Notes: a model not told the origin generated them from the sequence alone. DNA of 64,000 nucleotides from Gammaproteobacteria bacterium (GCA_022071965.1 JAJVIQ010000004.1:1-64000), one strand, 5' to 3'; counted from the first letter of the stretch, positions 1-8,542 are shown. Program-made: numbers and translations.

Positions 1-56
1 TCCTGCAACTCCTCGTCGGTGGTCGCCGGGTCCACGTTGCCCATCCAAAGTTTCAT
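1..56 (-). CDS. RRM-type RNA-binding protein, N-terminal fragment
   Basis: Only the first 18 codons lie in the window; the gene runs off the left edge. The visible start MKLWMGNVDPATTDEELQ resembles the opening of an RNA-recognition-motif domain: the LWMGNV stretch matches an RNP2 strand and TTDEEL the beginning of helix 1. Small single-RRM proteins are common in proteobacteria and bind single-stranded RNA. The start lies 44 bases after the stop of the GNAT gene on the same strand, so it could be the last gene of the long leftward operon. The call rests on a short stretch. Confidence 0.55.
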   Translation of the reverse strand, partial: MKLWMGNVDPATTDEELQ

Positions 57-100
57 GTCGTTCTCCAGTCTGTGTCCTTGCGATCGCTGGCGTGCGATGG

Positions 101-664
101 TCATTCGGGGCGCAGCTCGAATCGGACGCGTAGGGTGCCCGGATCCCCGGAGTCCGTGACGATTTCGAAGCCGACCCGCTTCGCGCATTCGAGCATGGCA
201 CGATTGCGGGCGAGGACGAACCCGTCGATGAACCGGAGACCTTGTGCACGTCCCCGGCGGATCAGTTCCCTGAGCAATGCCGTGGCCAGTCCCAGCCCCT
301 GCCATTCATCGGCGACGGTAACGGCGAATTCGGCGCCCTCGTTGTGCGCATCGGCGATGTAGCGCGCGCCGGCAACGATGGTTTCGCCGCCAGCGTCGTT
401 CGCGGCAACCGCGACGAGCGCCACCTCCTGCCCGGCTGCGGGATTGACCGCGCGCTCCAGCATATCGACGGGAAGCTGTTTCAGAGGGGCCATGAAGCGG
501 GTGTACCGCGCCTCGCTGGACAGTCGATCGAAGGCCTGCCGCAATGCCTGCGCATCATCGGGACGGATCGTCCGCAGGGTGACGTGGCGGCCGTCGCGGA
601 GCGCAATGTCCCTCGGACCGGGATCCCGGAGGGGCGTGCCTGCGCCCGCGCCTGGCGTGGACAC
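101..664 (-). CDS. GNAT-family N-acetyltransferase
   Basis: A 187-residue protein with a single GNAT fold. After a short Gly/Pro-rich leader, residues 17-60 (IALRDGRHVTLRTIRPDDAQ) form the first strand and helix seen in stand-alone GNATs. The acetyl-CoA pyrophosphate loop is visible as DEWQGLGLATALL (a Q-x-x-G-x-G/A type motif). NRAMLECAKRVGFE is the usual C-terminal helix-turn. It starts with GTG 12 bases after fabI and is probably co-transcribed. Similar domains occur fused to acyl-CoA synthetases and in protein-lysine acetyltransferases, so modification of metabolic enzymes in this acetyl-CoA/acetyl-phosphate operon is possible but is inference. Confidence 0.85.
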   Translation of the reverse strand: MSTPGAGAGTPLRDPGPRDIALRDGRHVTLRTIRPDDAQALRQAFDRLSSEARYTRFMAPLKQLPVDMLERAVNPAAGQEVALVAVAANDAGGETIVAGARYIADAHNEGAEFAVTVADEWQGLGLATALLRELIRRGRAQGLRFIDGFVLARNRAMLECAKRVGFEIVTDSGDPGTLRVRFELRPE

Positions 665-676
665 GTGTTGCAGCCC

Positions 677-1459
677 TCAGGCCATGATGTTGACGCCGCC
701 GTCCACGTACACCGTGCCGCCGGTGATGCGGCGTGCGTACGGCGTGGCCAGGTAGGCGCAGGCGAAGCCGACGTCCATGATGTCGACGAGCTCACCCACC
801 GGCGCCTTGGCGACGGCCTCGTTCAGCATCAGGTCGAAATCCCTCAGTCCGGACGCCGCCCGTGTCTTCAGGGGGCCCGGCGAGATCGCGTGTACGCGGA
901 TCCCGCTCTTGCCCAGCTCAAAGGCGAGGTATCGGCAGGAGGCCTCGAGCGCGGCCTTCACCGGTCCCATCACGTTGTAGTTGGCGACGACCTTGTTGGC
1001 GCCGTGATAGCTCATCGCGAACATCGTCCCGCCTTCCCGCATCAGCGGGGCGGCGAGCTTCGCCATGCGCACGAAGGAGTGGCAGGAGATGTCCATCGCC
1101 CTGGAAAAGCCTTCGGCCGTGCAGTTGAGCAGCCCACCCTGCAGGTCGTCCTTCGGCGCCCAGGCGATCGAATGCACCAGGATGTCGAGCGTGCCCCAGT
1201 CCTTCGCGATGCGCTCGAAGACTGCCTCGAGCTCGCCCGGCTTCGAGACGTCCAGCGGCAGGAACATCGGCGCCTGCAGCGCGGTGGCGAGCGGCTCGAC
1301 ATAGCCCTTCGCCTTTTCATTGAGATAGGTGATCGCGAGCTCGGCGCCGAGTTCGCGGAACGCGCTCGCGCAGCCATAGGCGATGGAGTGCTCGTTGGCG
1401 ATGCCGACGACCAGCGCCTTCTTCCCGGCCAGTACAGGCCGCTGAACATCCACGGTCAT
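677..1459 (-). CDS. fabI: Enoyl-[acyl-carrier-protein] reductase [NADH] FabI
   Basis: A 260-residue short-chain-dehydrogenase-fold enzyme that reduces trans-2-enoyl-ACP in the last step of fatty-acid elongation. The FabI nucleotide motif GIANEHSIAYG is near residue 19. The catalytic Tyr-x6-Lys pair appears as NYNVMGPVK, followed by the ISPGPLKTRAASG segment of the substrate-binding loop. Length is normal. It starts 14 bases after atoA in an operon of acetate, 3-hydroxybutyrate and CoA-transfer genes, not in a fab cluster. This suggests a second FabI used under special conditions, for example to reoxidise NADH; that role is inferred. Confidence 0.93.
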   Translation of the reverse strand: MTVDVQRPVLAGKKALVVGIANEHSIAYGCASAFRELGAELAITYLNEKAKGYVEPLATALQAPMFLPLDVSKPGELEAVFERIAKDWGTLDILVHSIAWAPKDDLQGGLLNCTAEGFSRAMDISCHSFVRMAKLAAPLMREGGTMFAMSYHGANKVVANYNVMGPVKAALEASCRYLAFELGKSGIRVHAISPGPLKTRAASGLRDFDLMLNEAVAKAPVGELVDIMDVGFACAYLATPYARRITGGTVYVDGGVNIMA

Positions 1460-1473
1460 GGATCAGGTTCCCC

Positions 1474-2124
1474 TCACAGATGCATGGATGGCACGTGGTC
1501 GGGAACCACGAGGCTCGCCTCGGTGTTCGTGAGCACGTCGTTGACGCTGATGCCGGGCGCCGTCTCCAGCAGGGTGGGGCGCCCGTCCGCGAACGAGATG
1601 ACGGCCAGTTCGGTGACGACCAGGTCGATGCGCCGCGTCGAGGTGAGCGGCAGCGAACACTGCCTGATGATCTTCGGTCTGCCCTTGGCGGTGTGCTGCA
1701 TGGCGACGACCACGCGCTTCGCACCCACGACGAGGTCCATGGCGCCCCCCATGCCCGGCACCATCTTGCCCGGGATCGTCCAGTTGGCGAGGCGGCCCTG
1801 CTCGTCCACCTGCAGCCCGCCCAGCACCGTCATGTCGAGATGGCCGCCGCGGATGAGCCCGAAGGACATCGCACTGTCGAACGTGCTGGCACCGGGCAGC
1901 GCCGTGACCGGCTGTCCCGCGGCATCGGTGAGCGTGGCGTGCGCCATGCCCTGCTCGGGGATGGGGCCGGTGCCGATGAGGCCGTTCTCGGACTGGAAGA
2001 AGATCTGCATGCCGGGCGGGACGTAATTGGCCACGAGCGTGGGGATCCCCACGCCGAGGTTCACGAGCATGCCGGAACGCAGTTCCTGTGCGATGCGCCT
2101 GGCGATGATGGTCTGCGCGTCCAT
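1474..2124 (-). CDS. atoA: Acetate/acetoacetate CoA-transferase subunit beta (AtoA-like)
   Basis: A 216-residue class I CoA-transferase beta subunit. The start (MDAQTIIARRIAQELRSGMLVNLGVGIPT) closely follows E. coli AtoA. The catalytic glutamate lies in QSENGLIGTGP near residue 66, where it forms the glutamyl-CoA intermediate. GLQVDEQGRLANW and PGKMVPGMGGAMDLV are family signatures. With AtoD, encoded five bases upstream, it would move CoA between acetyl-CoA or another acyl-CoA and acetoacetate. The 3-hydroxybutyrate dehydrogenase in the same operon makes acetoacetate the likely acceptor. Cytoplasmic. Confidence 0.92.
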   Translation of the reverse strand: MDAQTIIARRIAQELRSGMLVNLGVGIPTLVANYVPPGMQIFFQSENGLIGTGPIPEQGMAHATLTDAAGQPVTALPGASTFDSAMSFGLIRGGHLDMTVLGGLQVDEQGRLANWTIPGKMVPGMGGAMDLVVGAKRVVVAMQHTAKGRPKIIRQCSLPLTSTRRIDLVVTELAVISFADGRPTLLETAPGISVNDVLTNTEASLVVPDHVPSMHL

Positions 2125-2129
2125 GGGGG

Positions 2130-2777
2130 TCAGTCGTTGGTGACCAGGTAATCGACCAGCGGCGCGGGCGTCACCACCTGGTCGGGCGGGATCACGCCCA
2201 CCGGTACGATGTGGTTGGCCTCGACGATCACGGTGTCGGTGGCCATCGCCATCACCGGGTTGAAGTTGCGCGCGGTGAGGGCATAGGCCAGATTGCCCAG
2301 GTAGTCGGCCAGCGAGCAGTTGACCAGCGCGAAATCGGCGCGCAGCGCGGTCTCCAGCAGAAAGTCCTTGCCGTCGACGGTAAGCCTCTGCTTGCCTTCC
2401 TCGACCACCGTGCCCACGCCGGTCGGTGTGAGTATGCCGCCGAGCCCGAAGCCGCCGGCACGGATGCGTTCGATCAGCGTCCCCTGCGGCACGAGCTCGA
2501 CCTCCGTCTCGCCGGCCAGCATCTGCTGCTGGGTCTCGGGGTTCAGGCCGATGTGGCTGACGACCGCCTTGCCTATCGCCTTGGCCGTGATCAGCCTGCC
2601 GATCCCGACACCGGGCCTGGCCGTATCGTTGCCATACACGGTGAAGCCACGCTTGCCCTGGCGGATCAGTTCATCGATGACCCGGTGCGGCGTGCCCACG
2701 CCCATGAAGCCGCCGATCATCAGGCTCGCGCCGTCGGGGATCATCGCCACAGCCTCCTCGAGCGGGATCGGCTTCAT
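2130..2777 (-). CDS. atoD: Acetate/acetoacetate CoA-transferase subunit alpha (AtoD-like)
   Basis: A 215-residue alpha subunit matching E. coli AtoD along its length. Visible landmarks are the CoA-binding Gly-rich loop GGFMGVGTP near residue 22, SHIGLNPETQQ, VPQGTLIERIRAGG, GGILTPTGVGT and LTARNFNP. It forms a heteromer with the AtoA product encoded immediately downstream. It activates acetoacetate to acetoacetyl-CoA at the expense of another acyl-CoA. It lies between the 3-hydroxybutyrate dehydrogenase gene (72 bases upstream) and atoA, so the operon encodes consecutive steps of 3-hydroxybutyrate use. Confidence 0.92.
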   Translation of the reverse strand: MKPIPLEEAVAMIPDGASLMIGGFMGVGTPHRVIDELIRQGKRGFTVYGNDTARPGVGIGRLITAKAIGKAVVSHIGLNPETQQQMLAGETEVELVPQGTLIERIRAGGFGLGGILTPTGVGTVVEEGKQRLTVDGKDFLLETALRADFALVNCSLADYLGNLAYALTARNFNPVMAMATDTVIVEANHIVPVGVIPPDQVVTPAPLVDYLVTND

Positions 2778-2849
2778 ACCCTGCGAACCTGTACGTGTGT
2801 CATGGTCACTGGTCGCTGAAAACTCTCTGCTCGATCGCGCGGGAGGAAC

Positions 2850-3632
2850 TCACTGCGCCGTCCACGCGCCGTCCACGGGCAGGGCCGCACCACGTATCTG
2901 GGCCGCATCCGCGGAACAGAGGAATACCGCGAGGGCGCCGATCTGCTCGGGCGTGGCGAACTCGTGCGACGGCTGTTTTTCGCCGAGCAGTTCCTTCTTC
3001 GCGGCCTCCGCCGGGATCTTCCTGCTCGCGGCGAGATCGTCGATCTGCTTCTGCACCAGCGGTGTGAGCACCCAGCCCGGGCAGATCGCGTTGCAGGTCA
3101 CGCCGGTGGTGGCCGTCTCCAGGGCCACGACCTTGGTCATCCCGAGGATGCCGTGCTTGGCGGCCACGTAGGCGACCTTGTGGGCGGAGGCCACCAGCCC
3201 GTGCGTGGAGGCGATGTTGACGATCCGGCCCCAGTTCCGCGCCTTCATCTGCGGCAGGGCGGCGCGGATGGCGTGAAAGGCCGCCGAGAGATTGATGGCA
3301 ATGATCTGATCCCAGCGCTCGACCGGGAACTCCTCCACCGCGGCGGTGTGCTGGATGCCGGCGTTGTTGACCAGGATGTCGACGCGTCCCAGGCCCGCGG
3401 TCGTGCGTTCGATCATCTCCGTGATCTCCTCGGGCTTCGACATGTCCGCCGCGCTGTACAGGACTCTTACGCCGTGTGCGGCGGCCAGCTCCCTGCGCAG
3501 CCGCTCGATCTGCTGCGCATCGCCGAAGCCGTTGATGAGGATGTCGGCGCCCTGCCCGGCGAGCGCGCGCGCGATCCCCAGCCCGATGCCGCTGGTCGAG
3601 CCGGTCACCAGCGCAACCTTACCCTTCAGCAT
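2850..3632 (-). CDS. bdhA: 3-hydroxybutyrate dehydrogenase
   Basis: A 260-residue classical short-chain dehydrogenase that oxidises 3-hydroxybutyrate to acetoacetate with NAD. The Rossmann motif TGSTSGIGLG begins at residue 11, NNAGIQH follows, and the catalytic Ser/Tyr/Lys occur as IAST, then YVAAKHG. The insertion LVQKQIDDLAA and the segment EKQPSHEFATPEQIG are typical of bacterial 3-hydroxybutyrate dehydrogenases and separate it from generic SDRs. Its start overlaps the end of ackA by 14 bases, so translation is probably coupled. It feeds acetoacetate to the AtoDA pair. Confidence 0.92.
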   Translation of the reverse strand: MLKGKVALVTGSTSGIGLGIARALAGQGADILINGFGDAQQIERLRRELAAAHGVRVLYSAADMSKPEEITEMIERTTAGLGRVDILVNNAGIQHTAAVEEFPVERWDQIIAINLSAAFHAIRAALPQMKARNWGRIVNIASTHGLVASAHKVAYVAAKHGILGMTKVVALETATTGVTCNAICPGWVLTPLVQKQIDDLAASRKIPAEAAKKELLGEKQPSHEFATPEQIGALAVFLCSADAAQIRGAALPVDGAWTAQ

Positions 3633-4839
3633 TCAGACGCACCTCCCGGTCGACGGCAGTGTCTCCGAGCAGCCGCCGCGTATGCTGCGCGATCATCAGC
3701 TCCTCGTTGGTCGGGATCACCCATGCGGATACCCGGCTTTGTGCCGTGCTGATGCGCGGGCCGCCGGCACGATTGGCGGCACCATCCAGATTCACGCCGA
3801 GCCAGGACGCGTCGCGGCAGACGCGCTCACGGATGACGGCGGCGTTCTCGCCGATGCCCGCGGTGAACACGATGGCGTCCAGGCCGCCGAGCGCGGCCGC
3901 CAGCGACCCGAGCTCCCGGCCGATCCGGTAGACGTACAGGTCGACGGCGAGCCGGGCACGCGGCTCGCTGCTGGCGAGCAGGGTGCGCATGTCGCTGGAG
4001 ATCCCCGAGACGCCGAGCAGCCCTGACTGGTTGTAGACCAGCTTCTCGATGGCGCCCGCGGTCATCTTCCGCTCGCTCATGAGATAAAGGATCACGCCCG
4101 GGTCGATGGACCCGCAGCGCGTGCCCATCGGCAGGCCGTCGACGGCCGTGAAACCCATGGTGCTGGCCACACTGCTGCCGCCCGCGAGCGCGCACATGCT
4201 GGCGCCGTTGCCGAGGTGCAGCACCACGGTCCTGCCGGCCGCGGCGGCGGCGTCGACGCGCGGCAGCACCGAGGCGACGTACTCGTAGGACAGGCCGTGG
4301 AAGCCGTAGCGCCGCACGCCGGCGTCGTGCATTTCCGCGGGCAGCGCGAACCACTGCGCGAGCGCCGGATTGGAGCGGTGGAAGGCGGTATCGAAGCAGG
4401 CCACCTGCGGCACCTGCGGCATGCGCTCCAGGAGCAGCCGGATCGGCGTCAGGTTGTGCGGCTGGTGCAGCGGTGCGAGGGGGATGAATTTCCTGAGCGC
4501 GGCGATAACGCCGCTGTCGATCAGCACCGGCTCGGCATACTCCAGGCCGCCGTGCACGACCCGGTGCCCGACCCCGGCGAGCGGCAGGTCCTTCAGCTCA
4601 CCGCGCAGGAACGCGCTCAGGTGCTCCAGGGCGCCATCGTGGCCGAGCTTGACACCATCGCCCCAGGAGCGCTCGCCGAGGATGGCGCCGACGGCGTCCC
4701 TGGCGATGAAGCGCGGCGAGGTGGTGATCCCCTCGATCTGTCCGCGGCAATCGAGCTCCAGAACGCCGCCGCGTTCGGCGAAGAGCGAGAACTTGATGCT
4801 CGAGGAGCCGGCATTGAGGACCAGGATCGCCGCGGCCAT
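3619..4839 (-). CDS. ackA: Acetate kinase (acetate/propionate family)
   Basis: A 406-residue ASKHA-fold kinase that interconverts acetyl-phosphate plus ADP with acetate plus ATP. The N-terminal signature LNAGSSSIKFSLF is complete. HRVVHGG, the FDTAFH substrate loop, YGFHGLSYEYV, HLGNGASMCAL with DGLPMGTRCGSIDPG, and the C-terminal FTAGIGENA are all intact, so the enzyme should be active. It starts two bases after the phosphate acyltransferase stop and overlaps bdhA. Paired with that gene it gives substrate-level ATP from acetyl-CoA. Use of propionyl- or butyryl-phosphate cannot be excluded. Confidence 0.95.
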   Translation of the reverse strand: MAAAILVLNAGSSSIKFSLFAERGGVLELDCRGQIEGITTSPRFIARDAVGAILGERSWGDGVKLGHDGALEHLSAFLRGELKDLPLAGVGHRVVHGGLEYAEPVLIDSGVIAALRKFIPLAPLHQPHNLTPIRLLLERMPQVPQVACFDTAFHRSNPALAQWFALPAEMHDAGVRRYGFHGLSYEYVASVLPRVDAAAAAGRTVVLHLGNGASMCALAGGSSVASTMGFTAVDGLPMGTRCGSIDPGVILYLMSERKMTAGAIEKLVYNQSGLLGVSGISSDMRTLLASSEPRARLAVDLYVYRIGRELGSLAAALGGLDAIVFTAGIGENAAVIRERVCRDASWLGVNLDGAANRAGGPRISTAQSRVSAWVIPTNEELMIAQHTRRLLGDTAVDREVRLNAEG

Positions 4840-4841
4840 GG

Positions 4842-5789
4842 CTAGCTCACCGCCTTCGCGGCCTGCTCTCGGCGCGCCTTCGCCACCAGCACGGCCACCG
4901 CGCAGGAGGCGAGCCTCGACAGCACGGAATCCGCGCGGCTGGTGAGGATGATGGGCACCCGCGCGCCCAGCACGATGCCGGCGGCGTCCGCCCCGGCGAG
5001 GAAGGTCAGACTCTTCGCCAGCATGTTGCCGGCCTCCAGGTCGGGCACCACCAGGACGTTGGCGCGGCCGGCCACGGGCGACTCGATGCGCTTGATCTGC
5101 GCGGCCTGCAGATCGATGGCGTTGTCGAGCGCCAGCGGACCGTCGAGGACCGCGCCGGTGATCTGCCCGCGATCAGCCATCTTGCACAGCGCCGCCGCAT
5201 CGATGGTGGAGGGGACCTTGGGGTTGACCGTCTCCATGGCCGAGAGGATGGCCACCCGGATCTCCTCGTCCCGTGCGCCGAAGGCGTGGGCGAGGTCGAT
5301 CGCGTTCTGGACGATGTCGACCTTCTCCTCCAGCGTCGGCGCGATGCTGACGGCGCCGTCGGTGATGATGAGAGGGGTCTCGTGACCGGGGACGTCCATC
5401 ACGAAGCAGTGGCTGATGCGCCGGCCGGTGCGCAGCCCCGTGTCGCGCTTCACCACCTCGCCCATCAGCTCGTCGGTGTGCAGGCTGCCTTTCATCAGCG
5501 CCTCGGCCTCGCCGAGCCGGACGATCTCGACGGCCCTGGCGGCGGAGTCGTGGCTGTGCAGGGCGTCCACCAGCCGGTAGGGGCTAATGTCGAGCTCGAA
5601 CTTCGCCGCCGTCGCCCTGATGCGCTCTGCGGGCCCGACCAGGATCGGTGCGATCAGGCCCGTCTGCGCCGCCTCGATCGCGCCCGAGAGCGAGCTCTGA
5701 TCGCAGGGGTGCGCCACCGCCGTCGGCGTCGGCGGCAGCCCCTTGCACTTCTCCATCAGCGCCCTGTATCGGGTGTGCCCGTTGTTCAA
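4842..5789 (-). CDS. pta: Phosphate acetyl/butyryltransferase
   Basis: A short phosphotransacetylase of about 315 residues that makes acyl-phosphate from acyl-CoA. Family landmarks are AVAHPCDQSSLSGAIEAA near the start, LMKGSLHTDELM, RISHCFVMDVPG, LIITDGAVSIAPTL, the GPLALDNAI loop and VLVVPDLEAGNMLAKSLTFLAGADAAGIVLGARVPIILTSRAD. The frame is open further upstream into the DUF3141 gene, but that part is basic and low-complexity. I chose TTG at 5789 because GAGG precedes it and homologues begin at about this point; ATG at 5756 is the alternative. It lies directly before ackA. Acetyl versus butyryl specificity cannot be read from sequence. Confidence 0.88.
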   Translation of the reverse strand: MNNGHTRYRALMEKCKGLPPTPTAVAHPCDQSSLSGAIEAAQTGLIAPILVGPAERIRATAAKFELDISPYRLVDALHSHDSAARAVEIVRLGEAEALMKGSLHTDELMGEVVKRDTGLRTGRRISHCFVMDVPGHETPLIITDGAVSIAPTLEEKVDIVQNAIDLAHAFGARDEEIRVAILSAMETVNPKVPSTIDAAALCKMADRGQITGAVLDGPLALDNAIDLQAAQIKRIESPVAGRANVLVVPDLEAGNMLAKSLTFLAGADAAGIVLGARVPIILTSRADSVLSRLASCAVAVLVAKARREQAAKAVS

Positions 5790-5847
5790 TTCGCGTGCCT
5801 CGGGTTGAGTTGCCCCGGCAGCCGTGTCCTGGGGATGGCGCCCCGCG

Positions 5848-8184
5848 TCATTGCGTGCCGGTCCTGCGCGCCGTCGCGTCGGGGCGCGAGCCGGTGCCCG
5901 TCCCCGTGAGGATCTCCCGGATGCGGTCCAGCGTCTGGAGCTGCTCACGCGTCGGCTGCACGCGCATGAAACGCTTGTCGGCGACGATCTGGGCGAGGAA
6001 GGTCAGCAGGCGCGCGCGATCGGCAGGATCCGAGACCAGCGCCGGGAGCGTTTGTAGCGCCAGCTCCGGCTCGAACTCGGCGATGATCTCCTGCTCGCCG
6101 CGGATGCGGCGGCGTTCCTCCGCCGACAGGGCCGGCAGCAGCGACTCGTAATCCGCTGCCATCTCGGCCTTCAGTTCGATGCGGGCCAGCGGGATCCGAT
6201 CCTCGCCCGGGGTCAGCAGGGCGCCGATGCGCGCTATCGCCTCCGGGTAGCCGCCTTCGCGGATCGCGGCGAGCGCCTGCTTCACGAACGGCAGTTCGCG
6301 TGGATCGGCAGGCAACTGGCGCGCCTGCGCCTGTCGTTCATGCCTCTCTGTGAGATAGACGTTGAAGAGGTTGCCATAGGTCTGGAAGAAGGCCGCCTCG
6401 CTGAGCGCATCGCGCAGGTCGCGGCAGAAGTCGAGCGACGCGGAGATCACCTCCGAGTATGCCTTTTCGGCCCGCCGCAGCGGCTGCTCTTTGCCGACCG
6501 CCTGCCGCTGCGCCTTGACCGCGGCAGCCGCCGGGGTGAGCCACCACAGCCACGGATTCAGGTCCGAGACCGCCCAGCGCTGCACGCGCAGGGGGTGCAG
6601 GGTGCGCATCAGCTCGGCCGTGGAATTGTCCATCGTCGCCTGGATCAGCGGCTGCAGAAACAGCTCGTAGGCCCGCTGGTTGAAATCCGAAATCGCGGAA
6701 ACCGCCTCGAACGCCCGCTCGTCGCCGCGCTTCGTCGGGTTCAGCCGCGCGGTAATCTCCTCCAGGCGCTTCTCCTCGAAGCCCACCTCGTATTCCACGC
6801 CGCCGTTGCGCTTGACCTCCTCGATCTTCATGCCATAGAGACCAGGCGGCAGGAGCTCGATCGTCTTCAGGACCGAGACGATCTGGGCGTGCTCCTTCTT
6901 CGCAACGCGGCCGGAGACGAAGATGCCGAGATGGCCGATGTCCTTGTGCAGCAGGCCGACGATCACCTGGCCGCGCGCCTTGATCTCGTCGGTGGAGCCG
7001 TAGACGTCCGCGACCCAGTTGAAGGCCTGCTGCGGCGGTGTGATGTTGTCGCCCATGGACGCGAACAGGATGATCGGCGTCTTGATCGCGCGCAGGTCGA
7101 AGAACTCGTTCTGTTTCGATCGCACCGCGCCCGACCAGAGTCTGTTGCCGACGAACAGGTTCGAGGTGATCCACTCGATCTCCTCGCGGTTCATGAGGTA
7201 GAACCCGCCCCACCAGCGCTCGAAGTCGAGGAAGCGCGGCGGCTCGGTGTCGGCATTGGCGTAGACGTGGTAATACTTGTCCCAGAACGTGTTCGCGAGA
7301 TTCAGGCTCTCGAAGTTCTGCACCAGCCAGGCGCCGTCGAACTTGCCGGCGCCGAGGTCGGCGGCGAGCGAGGCGAGCCACGTCCCGCCGAGCATGCCGC
7401 CGGCGTAACGCATCGGGTTGTCGCCCTCGCCGTCCTGCCAGGCGCCGCCCCAGTAGGACATCGGCGAGCCGTTGATGACGATGGGCCCGGTGTCCTCGGG
7501 GTTGGCGGCGGCCAGCATCATCGCCGCCCAGCCGCCCTGGCAGTTGCCGACGATCGCCGGCTTCAGGCTGTCCGGATGCAGCTCGCGTACCCTGCGGACG
7601 AACGCGGCCTCGGCCTCGCAGACGTCCAAAAGCGTCTGCCCCGGCTCGGGGTCCGGGAAGAAGATGACGAAGTACACCGGGTGGCCGGCGCGCAGCGCCA
7701 CGCCGACCTGGGAGTCGTCCTTGAACCCGCCGATGCCCGGGCCGTGTCCTGCGCGCGGGTCGATGATGAGATAGGGCCGGCGGCTCGCGTCGACCAGGAC
7801 GCCCTGCGGGGGGATGATGCGCAGCAACGCGTAGTTCACCGGCCGATCGAGCGTGCGCCCGTCCATCACGGTCTCGTACTCGAAATGCAGCACCGGCGGC
7901 AGACCGGCGCGCTCGCGCTCGCGGAACACGTTCCCGCGCTGGCGCAGCGTGTCCCAGAACAGGATCGAGCGCTGCACGGCGTCCACCGCGTAACTGCCCC
8001 ATGTCTGCCAGGCCTGCCAGGGCGTGGTCGTGGCCAGCGCTGACAGGTCGCCCAGGCCGGTCACGGTCTTCTGCACCCGATCCCGGTATTTTTGCTGGGC
8101 GACATCGTACCGGTGGGTAAACACGCCCGCGATCTTCATCGCGATATCGCGGGAAGTGGAGAGAGTTTCAGCAGGTTTCTTCAT
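5848..8184 (-). CDS. DUF3141 protein, PHA-synthase-like alpha/beta hydrolase
   Basis: A 778-residue protein with an alpha/beta-hydrolase core. The nucleophile elbow is GNCQGGW near residue 213, with Cys as nucleophile as in polyhydroxyalkanoate synthases. The likely acid lies in MGDNITPP near 375 and the histidine in DIGHLGIF near 415. A helical C-terminal part of about 350 residues has no recognised domain. I chose ATG 8184 over the longer frame from 8232: AGGAG lies eight bases upstream, and the proposed -10 at 8238-8243 would put transcription start near 8231. It is the first gene of the pta-ackA-bdhA-atoDA-fabI operon. Synthase, depolymerase or acyltransferase activity is undecided. Confidence 0.82.
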   Translation of the reverse strand: MKKPAETLSTSRDIAMKIAGVFTHRYDVAQQKYRDRVQKTVTGLGDLSALATTTPWQAWQTWGSYAVDAVQRSILFWDTLRQRGNVFRERERAGLPPVLHFEYETVMDGRTLDRPVNYALLRIIPPQGVLVDASRRPYLIIDPRAGHGPGIGGFKDDSQVGVALRAGHPVYFVIFFPDPEPGQTLLDVCEAEAAFVRRVRELHPDSLKPAIVGNCQGGWAAMMLAAANPEDTGPIVINGSPMSYWGGAWQDGEGDNPMRYAGGMLGGTWLASLAADLGAGKFDGAWLVQNFESLNLANTFWDKYYHVYANADTEPPRFLDFERWWGGFYLMNREEIEWITSNLFVGNRLWSGAVRSKQNEFFDLRAIKTPIILFASMGDNITPPQQAFNWVADVYGSTDEIKARGQVIVGLLHKDIGHLGIFVSGRVAKKEHAQIVSVLKTIELLPPGLYGMKIEEVKRNGGVEYEVGFEEKRLEEITARLNPTKRGDERAFEAVSAISDFNQRAYELFLQPLIQATMDNSTAELMRTLHPLRVQRWAVSDLNPWLWWLTPAAAAVKAQRQAVGKEQPLRRAEKAYSEVISASLDFCRDLRDALSEAAFFQTYGNLFNVYLTERHERQAQARQLPADPRELPFVKQALAAIREGGYPEAIARIGALLTPGEDRIPLARIELKAEMAADYESLLPALSAEERRRIRGEQEIIAEFEPELALQTLPALVSDPADRARLLTFLAQIVADKRFMRVQPTREQLQTLDRIREILTGTGTGSRPDATARRTGTQ

Positions 8185-8237
8185 CGACCTTGCTCCTGAC
8201 ATCGGAGACGTACCAGTACTCAACGGAGCCATTCGCT

Positions 8238-8286
8238 AGTCTACAGGCGTTGGTGCGGCGCGGGAAATTGGACCTTGGTCGTAGGC
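8238..8286 (-). promoter_or_regulatory. DosR-like operator and -10 element driving the DUF3141-pta-ackA operon
   Basis: At 8265-8286 the sequence begins AAATTGGACCTTGGTC and matches 16 of 22 positions of the perfect palindrome at 31299. The core reads GGACCTTGGTC. On the minus strand a TAGACT hexamer (8243-8238) follows 21 bases downstream, which puts the operator over the -35 region. Transcription would begin near 8231, about 47 bases before the ATG at 8184. Seen: the palindrome and hexamer. Inferred: that an activator binds here. The rest of the 8185-8542 gap holds only this site and the weaker one at 8388. Confidence 0.6.
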
Positions 8287-8387
8287 ATTCTGCGTCGTAC
8301 GGCGGCGACTGACGTCGCGTCCCGCCGCCGCGCCAGGACAGTCGACCCGAGCAGGCCGCGCGGCCGGTTCAGCATCGGCCACGGGCG

Positions 8388-8409
8388 CCATGGGACCAAG
8401 GTTGTATTT
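8388..8409 (+). promoter_or_regulatory. Weak second DosR-like site upstream of ppk2
   Basis: Read on the minus strand this segment matches 14 of 22 positions of the 31299 palindrome, with the half ACCTTGGTCCC best conserved. It lies about 120 bases from the stronger site at 8265 and about 135 bases upstream of ppk2. No convincing -10 lies 20 bases away in the plus direction; a TATAAG at 8476-8481 has no good -35. It may be an auxiliary site for either divergent operon or a chance match. Confidence 0.3.
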
Positions 8410-8542
8410 ACGCTGGGCCTGCCGTCGGCGAGGATGAGCCCAGCGGGGTTGCCGCGATGGGAACTGACACTGCGGTATAAGGAAATATCGAGTGCCGTTG
8501 CGGTCAATGGACAAGGTGGAGCACGACACGGGAGATCCGGAC

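Noticed and set aside
242-2026. 594-codon plus-strand frame opposite fabI, atoA and the GNAT gene
   Set aside because: It is antisense to three recognised enzymes and its translation resembles no protein.
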